NCBI GenBank assembly: GCA_050998805.1
Contig: JBPCPV010000031.1
Span: 62,001-126,000, forward strand
Origin: JAICKM01 sp050998805
GTDB lineage: Bacteria > Chloroflexota > Chloroflexia > QHBQ01 > JAICKM01
DNA: 64,000 nt
Direction of reading: 5' to 3'
A model generated the notes under the pieces. The model did no database searches, was not told the origin of the DNA, and was given only the letters and a program-made list of their open reading frames with translations. The number at the start of each line of letters is the position of its first letter. The first letter of the stretch is position 1. Made by a program: the position numbers and the translations under genes. Shown here piece after piece: positions 58,182 to 64,000 of this stretch.

Positions 58182-59787
58182 CGGCCCGCGCGTGTCTCCG
58201 CGCCGACGCCTGGCGGGCGAAGCTCTGCCCCTGGCGCTGCTGCTCGGAGGCGCGGCGATCTTGGCCGGCCTGCGGCTGAACGACATCTTTTCGCTGAACG
58301 GCGACAACGCCTGGTACGTCAACCTGGCCCGCGACCTTGTGACGGGCCGCCCATATAATAACGCCGGCTTCCCGTGGGGCTATCCGGCGCTACTTGCGCC
58401 GGGCGTCGCGCTCTTCGGCCCCGCTAACCTGCGCGCCGAGGTGCCTCTGCTCAAGGGGATCTCCGTTCTGGCCTTCCTGATCGCCGCAGCCCTGCTCTAC
58501 GCTCTTTTCCGCACCCGCCACAGCCGCCCGGTCGCCGCACTCACCGTCGCGCTGTTCGTCGTCAACGACATCGCCCTGGTCTACACGAACGACTTGATGA
58601 GCGAAATGCCATATATAGCCGCGAGCGCGGCGGCGCTGCTCTACTGGCAGACGCACCTCGCCGCCCGGCCTCTTCTAGAGGGGGCGACGGGTGACGGGGA
58701 CGCCGCGCTCCCAGCCAGGGGAGGTGGGAAAGCCTGGGTTGTCGCCGCGCTCCTGCTGGCGCTGCCGTACTACGTGCGGACTATCGGCCTGGCGATGCTG
58801 GCCGCACCGCCAATGTTGTTGGTGTGGCAGAGGCGCTGGAGGGCGGCGCTGCTGCTGGGGCTGGCGCTCGCCGCGCTCGCCGCACCCTGGGCCGTCTTCA
58901 GCAGCCTGACCGCGCCCGACCGCAACTACACTGCGTCCTTGCTGCTGCGCGACCCCTATCACCCCGAACTCGGCAAAATCGCCGACCCCGGTGAGTTCCT
59001 GGGCCGCTTCGGAGATCGGGCGGCGTTCTACAGTGGGAGCGTGCTGCCGGGCATGTTGCTGCCGCAGCCCGACGACCCGACGGGGCCTGTACGACAGGCC
59101 GGCGGCTGGCTGCTGCTTGCCGCCGCGGTCGCGGGATATATCATGCGCCTCGTGCGGCGGGTCGAACTGCCCGAAGTTTATGTGGCCGGGTTCGTGGTCA
59201 TACTCTGTAGCTGGCCCTGGACCGGGGACCGCTTCCTGCTGCCGGTGTTCCCGTTCATTCTGCACTATATCGCCGAGGTGCTGACGGGGCTGGCGGGGCT
59301 GGTTGGCCGCGCGCTCCGGCGTCCGCGCGTTCTCGCTCCGGTCGCCGTGCTGCTGCTCGCGCTGCTGATGACGCCCAACCTGCTCCAGGACCGGCAGGCG
59401 GTGGCGCGCAACCTCGACTACCTGAGCGGGCGGAGCGACGGCGGCGTGGCCGCCGAAGACCGGATGTACCTCGACGCCTGCGCTTGGCTGGCCGCGAACA
59501 CCCCTCCTGACAGCCGCGTTCTCTCGCGGAAGTCGTCGGTGACCGAGCTGTATGCCGACCGGCCCTCCGAGCTGATCCCGCTGATCCCGCCGGAGCAGTT
59601 CCCCGACTGGCTGCGGGCGCAGGGCATCGCCTACGTGTTAGAAGACAGCTTCCCGTGGTCGAACCACACTGTGGAGCATCTGCGCCCGGCAATCCGGCTC
59701 TATCCGGGGCATTTCCGACTGCTTTACACGATACGCCCGCCGTCAGCCGAGCTCGCGCCGACGCGCGTCTGGCAGTTCGTACCCTGA
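58150..59787 (+). CDS. Membrane glycosyltransferase (GT39/ArnT-like)
   Basis: The 545-residue product starts at a GTG inside the lipid kinase gene. It has about 11 helices. Near residue 46 the conserved acidic residue and adjacent loop FSLNGDNAWYVNLARDL are present; FPWGYPALLAPG and YTNDLMSEMPYIAASA are further family motifs. The C-terminal 100 residues form an extracytoplasmic domain. Such enzymes transfer sugars from a lipid carrier to lipids or proteins. The coupling to a lipid kinase suggests a glycolipid pathway. Confidence 0.85.
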   Translation: MANTLRRTLTSGPRVSPRRRLAGEALPLALLLGGAAILAGLRLNDIFSLNGDNAWYVNLARDLVTGRPYNNAGFPWGYPALLAPGVALFGPANLRAEVPLLKGISVLAFLIAAALLYALFRTRHSRPVAALTVALFVVNDIALVYTNDLMSEMPYIAASAAALLYWQTHLAARPLLEGATGDGDAALPARGGGKAWVVAALLLALPYYVRTIGLAMLAAPPMLLVWQRRWRAALLLGLALAALAAPWAVFSSLTAPDRNYTASLLLRDPYHPELGKIADPGEFLGRFGDRAAFYSGSVLPGMLLPQPDDPTGPVRQAGGWLLLAAAVAGYIMRLVRRVELPEVYVAGFVVILCSWPWTGDRFLLPVFPFILHYIAEVLTGLAGLVGRALRRPRVLAPVAVLLLALLMTPNLLQDRQAVARNLDYLSGRSDGGVAAEDRMYLDACAWLAANTPPDSRVLSRKSSVTELYADRPSELIPLIPPEQFPDWLRAQGIAYVLEDSFPWSNHTVEHLRPAIRLYPGHFRLLYTIRPPSAELAPTRVWQFVP

Positions 59788-59816
59788 AAATGGTAGAATA
59801 AGCGGGAGGAAAAACC

Positions 59817-60272
59817 ATGCCGATTTACGAATACGGTTGCCCCGACTGCAAGCGCAGGGTGAGTCTATTTTACCGGAGCGTCAGCGCCGCCGCCGCCGCT
59901 CCTGCGGCTGTCTGCCCGAACTGTGGCGGCGGAAACCTGCGACGCTTGGTGTCAAAGGTCAGCTATATACGCGCGGCGAACCTGGGCGACAACCCGAACG
60001 TCGGGGGGACGACCACAGCCGACGAGCTAGCGGACGAGAGCCTCTACGGGAGCTATGACAACGACCCGGCGGGCTTCGGCGAGATGCTTAATGGGGTGGA
60101 CGACGAAGACCCGCGCAGCGTGGCGCGCTGGGCCCGCCAGATGCAGCAGCAGACCGGCGAAGACCTCGGTCCCGAGTTCAACACGGCGCTGACGCGCATC
60201 GAGTCGGGCGAAGACCCCGACCGGGTCATGGACGACCTCGATCCCGCTGCCGATATGCCCGACGAGTTTTGA
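59817..60272 (+). CDS. FmdB-family zinc-ribbon protein
   Basis: The 151-residue product starts with the FmdB zinc ribbon (MPIYEYGCPDCKRRVSLF and AVCPNCGGGNLRRLVSKVSY). The rest is acidic and helical (about 60-150) with DPRSVARWARQMQQQTGE. Role unknown; the family is thought to be regulatory. GGGAGGAAAAACC precedes the ATG, with a possible -10 TAGAAT at about 59794. The TGA stop is made by the GAGTTTT heptanucleotide array. Confidence 0.88.
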   Translation: MPIYEYGCPDCKRRVSLFYRSVSAAAAAPAAVCPNCGGGNLRRLVSKVSYIRAANLGDNPNVGGTTTADELADESLYGSYDNDPAGFGEMLNGVDDEDPRSVARWARQMQQQTGEDLGPEFNTALTRIESGEDPDRVMDDLDPAADMPDEF

Positions 60273-60284
60273 GTTTTGAGTTCT
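60264..60284. repeat. Heptanucleotide tandem repeat, unit GAGTTTT, containing the FmdB stop
   Basis: Three units, the last GAGTTCT. The first unit joins with the second to create the TGA stop at 60270-60272. Confidence 0.9.
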
Positions 60285-60294
60285 GGATGCTGCA

Positions 60295-60328
60295 AAAGTG
60301 GCCTGGTCCGTTTGGACCAGGCCACTTT
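60295..60328. terminator. Bidirectional terminator between the FmdB gene and ftsH
   Basis: A perfect 15-bp stem (60295-60309 with 60314-60328) has a GTTT loop, A-rich before and T-rich after. It lies in the gap between convergent genes. Confidence 0.85.
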
Positions 60329-60356
60329 GTTTGCGGATGTTCGAGGGCGGGTTAGG

Positions 60357-62327
60357 TTAGATTTCGTCGGAGCGCATCGAGGCGACGCCAGGGACGCCCT
60401 GTAGGCCGGGTGTGCCGGGGAGCGTGCGGGGCTGGACTGGATGCTCGGGCTGGATGGCGCGGGGCGGCGGGCCGAACATACGCGGCTCGGGGCGCGGGAT
60501 GCCCTCGAAGAGCGACTCGAACTCGTCGCCTTCCAACGTCTCGCGGTCGATCAGGAGTTCGCTGATCTCGATCAGTTTGTCCTTGCGCGTGGTGAGGATG
60601 TCGCGGGCGCGCTCGTAGGCTTCGTCCACCAGGGCGCGCACCTCTTTGTCGATCTCGAAGGCGATCTCGTCCGAGTAGTTGCGCTGCTCGCTGATCTCGC
60701 GCCCGAGGAAGACGAGTTCTTCTTTGCGGCCGAAGGCCAGCGGGCCGAGCTTCTTGCTCATGCCGTACTGGGTGATCATCCGGCGGGCCATGTCGGTGAT
60801 GCGCTCGATGTCGTTCGACGGGCCGGTGGTGATCTCGTTGAAGATCAGTTCCTCGGCGCAGTGGCCGCCGAGCGCGAAGGCCATGTTGTCCTTGAACTGG
60901 CTCTTGGTCCACATGTAGCGGTCTTCGCCGGGCAGCACACGGGTGTAGCCTCCCATCATGCCGCGCGCGATGATGCTGATCTTGTGGACCGGGTCCACGT
61001 TCGGCAGCATCCGTGCGACGAGCGCGTGGCCGACCTCGTGGTAGGCCGTGATCGACTTCTCGCGGTCGGTGATGATGCGGCTTTTACGCTCAGGCCCTGC
61101 GATCACGCGGTCGATCGCTTCTTCCAACTCATTCATGCTGATGGTCTTGCGGTTGCGGCGGGCGGCCAGGATCGCGGCTTCGTTCACCAGGTTCTCGAGG
61201 TCTGCGCCCGAAAAGCCGGGTGTCTGCTTGGCGAGGGTTTCGAGCGAAGCGCCCTTCTCGAGTGGTTTGCCGCGGCTGTGAACCTGCAAGACGGCCATGC
61301 GGCCCTTGATGTCGGGGCGGTCGAGGACTACCTGGCGGTCGAAACGGCCTGGGCGGAGGAGCGCGGGGTCGAGCACGTCGGGCCGGTTTGTGGCGGCGAC
61401 GACAATGACGTTGGTCTGGCTGTCGAAGCCGTCCATTTCGACGAGGATCTGGTTAAGGGTCTGCTCTCGCTCATCGTGGGAGCCGCCCAGCCCGGCACCG
61501 CGCTGGCGGCCCACGGCGTCAATCTCGTCCACGAAGATGATGCAGGGGGCGTTGCGCTTGGCTTGGTCGAAGAGGTCGCGGACGCGGCTCGCGCCGACGC
61601 CGACGAACATCTCAACGAACTCGGAGCCGGAGATGGAGAAGAAGGGCACGCCTGCCTCGCCGGCGACCGCGCGGGCCAGGAGCGTCTTGCCGGTGCCGGG
61701 AGGGCCGACGAGCAGCACGCCACGCGGGATGCGCGCGCCGAGCGCAGCGAACTTGTCGGGGTATTTGAGGAACTCGACTACCTCGGCAAGTTCCTGCTTG
61801 GCCTCCTCTACACCGGCCACATCGCTGAAGGTGATGGTGGGCTTGTTGCCGGTGAAGAGGCGGGCGCGGCTCTTGCCGAACGAGAGGGCTTGGTTGTTCG
61901 TGCCCTGGGCCTGCCGCATCATAAACACGAAGACGCCGACGAGGAAGATCACAGGCAGGATGAAGCCGAGGCCCTGGAACCATGCGCCCCACGAGCTTGA
62001 TGGCTCAGTACTGACGTCCACCTTGTCGAGTTGGTCCTTGTTAACCCCGAAGACGGTAACAAGATCCGAGTTGAAATTACTGCCCGGCATTGTGAGCACA
62101 GCAGTCGGAGGGGTATGTCCGGCCTTGTAGACGACAGTCAACTGGTTGCTGTCGGCCTGCTCTTTGATCGCCTGCACATCGCCTGCATTAATGTCGGCGG
62201 CGAGTTTTGTTATCGAGGGCGGCGGGGTGCTGCGGCCGTTACTGAGAAAAACGAACAACAGCAGCAATACGGCGACCATGATGACGACGTAGACGAAGCT
62301 GTTGCGGAGCCATTTATTGTCTCCCAT
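60357..62327 (-). CDS. ftsH: ATP-dependent zinc metalloprotease FtsH
   Basis: Membrane quality-control AAA protease of 656 residues. TM1 (SFVYVVIMVAVLLLLFVFL) and TM2 (GFILPVIFLVGVFVFMM) enclose a short extracytoplasmic domain. The AAA module has LLVGPPGTGKTLLARA (Walker A), IIFVDEIDAVGRQRG (Walker B) and ATNRPDVLDPALLRPGRFD (second region of homology). The protease has AYHEVGHALVA (HExGH) and a late Asp region with FNEITTGPSNDIERIT. The C-terminal 50 residues are Pro-rich. A near-consensus promoter and GGAGGAGTATAA leader precede it. Confidence 0.97.
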   Translation of the reverse strand: MGDNKWLRNSFVYVVIMVAVLLLLFVFLSNGRSTPPPSITKLAADINAGDVQAIKEQADSNQLTVVYKAGHTPPTAVLTMPGSNFNSDLVTVFGVNKDQLDKVDVSTEPSSSWGAWFQGLGFILPVIFLVGVFVFMMRQAQGTNNQALSFGKSRARLFTGNKPTITFSDVAGVEEAKQELAEVVEFLKYPDKFAALGARIPRGVLLVGPPGTGKTLLARAVAGEAGVPFFSISGSEFVEMFVGVGASRVRDLFDQAKRNAPCIIFVDEIDAVGRQRGAGLGGSHDEREQTLNQILVEMDGFDSQTNVIVVAATNRPDVLDPALLRPGRFDRQVVLDRPDIKGRMAVLQVHSRGKPLEKGASLETLAKQTPGFSGADLENLVNEAAILAARRNRKTISMNELEEAIDRVIAGPERKSRIITDREKSITAYHEVGHALVARMLPNVDPVHKISIIARGMMGGYTRVLPGEDRYMWTKSQFKDNMAFALGGHCAEELIFNEITTGPSNDIERITDMARRMITQYGMSKKLGPLAFGRKEELVFLGREISEQRNYSDEIAFEIDKEVRALVDEAYERARDILTTRKDKLIEISELLIDRETLEGDEFESLFEGIPRPEPRMFGPPPRAIQPEHPVQPRTLPGTPGLQGVPGVASMRSDEI

Positions 62328-62372
62328 TTATACTCCTCCAAAGAGTGTACCGATTTAGCGAACGTAAACCTG

Positions 62373-62402
62373 ATTATACCAGAGGCGAAACGCCCCTGTC
62401 AA
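62373..62402 (-). promoter_or_regulatory. Consensus ftsH promoter with palindromic spacer
   Basis: On the minus strand TTGACA (62402-62397) and TATAAT (62378-62373) are perfect and 18 bases apart. The spacer holds GGCG-TTT-CGCC, a short inverted repeat that could be an operator. The rest of the gap from 62403 to 62510 shows no gene. Confidence 0.85.
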
Positions 62403-62510
62403 AAACGGATGGCGCACGACTAGGCTTTGTGGGCAGCCAACACCGCTACAATGAATACGTAGCCTGCTTATAGTACGGATGCACAGCGCGAAAGTTGCGC
62501 GGCGCGGGCG

Positions 62511-63053
62511 TCACTTGTATGCCTCCGGCTTGAGCACGCCGACAAACGGCAGGTTGCGGTACTGCTGATGGAAGTCGAGGCCGTAGCCGACCACAAACTC
62601 GTCTGGGATGTCGAAGCCGTAGTAATCTATCTGGACTTCTACGCGGCGGCGGGTCGGCTTGCTCAATAGGGAGCAGATTTTGATGCCGGCGGGGTTGCGG
62701 TTCCGCAGGTGTTCCACGATATATGTAAGCGTCAGCCCACTGTCAATGATGTCCTCGACGATTAGTATCTGGCGGCCTTCGATTGCGGTGTCGAGGTCTT
62801 TGAGGATACGGACGACACCGCTCGATTCGGTGGCCGCGCCGTATGACGAGATCGCCATGAAGTCGAGCTCGAGCGGCAGGTCTATCACCCGCGCGAGGTC
62901 CACGATGAAGAGCAGCGCGCCTTTGAGCACGCCGACAAGCAGCAGATCCTGACCGGCGTAATCGGCCGTGATGCGCGCGCCCAGCTCGCGGATCTTGGCC
63001 TGCAACTCCTCTCCGTCTATCAGAACCCTCTCTATGAATGCGTCATACCACAT
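62511..63053 (-). CDS. hpt: Hypoxanthine-guanine phosphoribosyltransferase
   Basis: Purine salvage enzyme of 180 residues. The PRPP-binding loop is ILIVEDIIDSGLTLTYI (VEDIIDSG), the N-terminal flexible part has VGVLKGALLF and the C-terminal part has YGFDIPDEFVVGYGLD. The start overlaps the end of tilS by 22 bases, as in many bacteria in which tilS and hpt (and ftsH) lie together. Confidence 0.96.
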   Translation of the reverse strand: MWYDAFIERVLIDGEELQAKIRELGARITADYAGQDLLLVGVLKGALLFIVDLARVIDLPLELDFMAISSYGAATESSGVVRILKDLDTAIEGRQILIVEDIIDSGLTLTYIVEHLRNRNPAGIKICSLLSKPTRRRVEVQIDYYGFDIPDEFVVGYGLDFHQQYRNLPFVGVLKPEAYK

Positions 63054-64000
63054 GCGGCTTCCCCCTCGGCCTCGTCTGCTACGAATCTGAAAACCGCGAC
63101 GGTGCGCGTGTCGGGGCTGACCGGGGCGAGCGCCGAGCGGCGTCCGCCGGGGCCGGGCACCCAGAGCAGTTCACCGCCGGACTGCGCGAGCAAGGCCAGC
63201 CTGTCGCGCACGCCGCGTGGCACCTCGGCGTCCAGCATCAGGTCTTGCAGCTTGCGGCTGTGGCCTCCTGCACCGAAGAGGCCCATTCGGTCGCCGGGCT
63301 GCCGTGTCCGCAACACAGGGGGCGGCCCGGCATCAAGAGCATAGGCGTCGAAAACCGCGACCCACGAGCCGACTGCCTCGTGCAGCGCGCCAGGCGGCCC
63401 CCGGCTGATCAGCAGCCTGTAGCCGTCCAACAGCACCTCGCCCTCTTGCGGCAGGCCGATCACCTCGCCTGGCTCTATCTGAGGCCAAGATCTATCGGCA
63501 GACGCATCGGCCCGCTCCACGAAGATCGCGCCCCGCTCTCGGCGGAGCCGGAGGCCGCCCGGCCAATGGAGCACGGCCCCGGTGCGCCCGCCCGGCCCCA
63601 GCAGCGCCAGCCCGTCGGCGATATGCCCTGCCGTCAGCCCCTGCAAGTTCCCGGCCACGATTCCGGCTGCACGCCGCAACGCCCGCCGCCGCAGCGCAGG
63701 GTGCAGGCCGGTCAGCGCAGCCATGTCCAGCCGCACATAGCCTTCTCCCAAAGTAGCCAGGCCCGGCCATACTGAGTCGAGGGCGGCCTCAAGCAGTTCG
63801 TTCTCCTCGGCGAAGAGGCCAGCGCCCGACGCCAGCCGCAGCGCCACGCCAGGATACGCGGCATCGAGCATCGGCATCAGGGTGTGGCGCAGGTAGTTGC
63901 GGGCGTAGCCGGTGTCGGCATTACTGGCGTCCTCGCGTGGCACCAGCCCCTCGGCGGCGCAGTAGGCGGCGATCTCAGCGCGGCGGACGCCGAGGAGCGG
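63032..64000 (-). CDS. tilS: tRNA(Ile)-lysidine synthase, C-terminal part (5' end outside window)
   Basis: TilS modifies C34 of tRNA-Ile(CAU) to lysidine. The window holds the 3' part. PLLGVRRAEIAAYC and DASNADTGYARNYLRHTLMP come from the end of the N-type ATP pyrophosphatase domain with its conserved DxxN-x7-RN-x-LRH pattern. The middle helical domain follows, and the TilS C-terminal domain has PGDRMGLFGAGGHSRKLQDLM. The P-loop (SGGxDS) lies beyond base 64000. Order tilS-hpt-ftsH is a conserved one. Confidence 0.92.
   Translation of the reverse strand, partial: PLLGVRRAEIAAYCAAEGLVPREDASNADTGYARNYLRHTLMPMLDAAYPGVALRLASGAGLFAEENELLEAALDSVWPGLATLGEGYVRLDMAALTGLHPALRRRALRRAAGIVAGNLQGLTAGHIADGLALLGPGGRTGAVLHWPGGLRLRRERGAIFVERADASADRSWPQIEPGEVIGLPQEGEVLLDGYRLLISRGPPGALHEAVGSWVAVFDAYALDAGPPPVLRTRQPGDRMGLFGAGGHSRKLQDLMLDAEVPRGVRDRLALLAQSGGELLWVPGPGGRRSALAPVSPDTRTVAVFRFVADEAEGEAACGMTHS

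Noticed and set aside
60441..62000. A 519-codon plus-strand frame opposite ftsH
   Set aside because: It is the mirror of the conserved FtsH codons and has no ribosome binding site or recognisable domain.
1..64000. tRNA and rRNA genes
   Set aside because: I looked for T-loop (GGTTCGAATCC-like) and rRNA core motifs on both strands and found none that also fitted a cloverleaf.

Overview
The window is GC-rich, densely packed bacterial DNA. It most likely comes from a member of the Chloroflexota. The evidence is a large-type SRP RNA, an S-layer-homology exported protein, LytR-CpsA-Psr and DUF4230 proteins, and a split cytochrome b6/subunit IV complex next to cbb3-type oxidase genes. The phylum is an inference from gene content; no rRNA or tRNA is visible.

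Layout. 1-8.7 kb: envelope proteins, an esterase, an OmpR-type two-component pair and an HtrA protease. 8.7-13.7 kb: a tight operon of a sigma-like factor, an HTH protein and a fused ImmA/IrrE peptidase-UvrD helicase with a decayed nuclease domain. 13.7-16.4 kb: greA, rarA and a zinc-ribbon protein. 16.4-25.4 kb: a leftward fatty-acid beta-oxidation operon (3-hydroxyacyl-CoA dehydrogenase, enoyl-CoA hydratase, acyl-CoA dehydrogenase, etfB, etfA, fadD). The first gene carries a frameshift, and a GmrSD-like restriction gene with a HEPN motif sits between etfB and etfA. 25.5-30.4 kb: an S-layer-type exported protein, a lipoate ligase and a PIG-L deacetylase. 30.5-37.7 kb: a Ni/Co transporter with a Fur-family regulator, beta-propeller proteins, a CopD-like protein and an O6-alkylguanine methyltransferase. 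37.6-43.7 kb: corA, rsgA, the SRP RNA gene, glycerate kinase and a GH57 branching enzyme. 43.8-55.0 kb: a leftward respiratory operon that holds a cytochrome b6/IV-Rieske complex, a diheme cytochrome c, a heme-binding EB_dh-like protein, cbb3 subunits N, O and S, several small membrane proteins and a triplicated oxidase-like protein. 55.1-64.0 kb: a GAF histidine kinase, a lipid kinase, a glycosyltransferase, an FmdB protein, ftsH, hpt and the end of tilS.

The genes imply an aerobic heterotroph. It oxidises fatty acids, passes electrons through ETF and quinol, and respires through a bc-type complex coupled to a cbb3-type oxidase.

The most unusual feature is a set of short tandem repeats scattered through the window. 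They use at least six different units, yet every one has a 7-bp period. They lie in intergenic gaps, provide the stop codons of five genes, and are embedded in frame inside at least five coding sequences, always at linkers or signal peptides. One group forms the joint of the peptidase-helicase fusion. Several promoters match sigma-70 consensus closely and one gene appears to be leaderless. Two small genes (44 and 20 codons) were found by reading the sequence between the larger genes.
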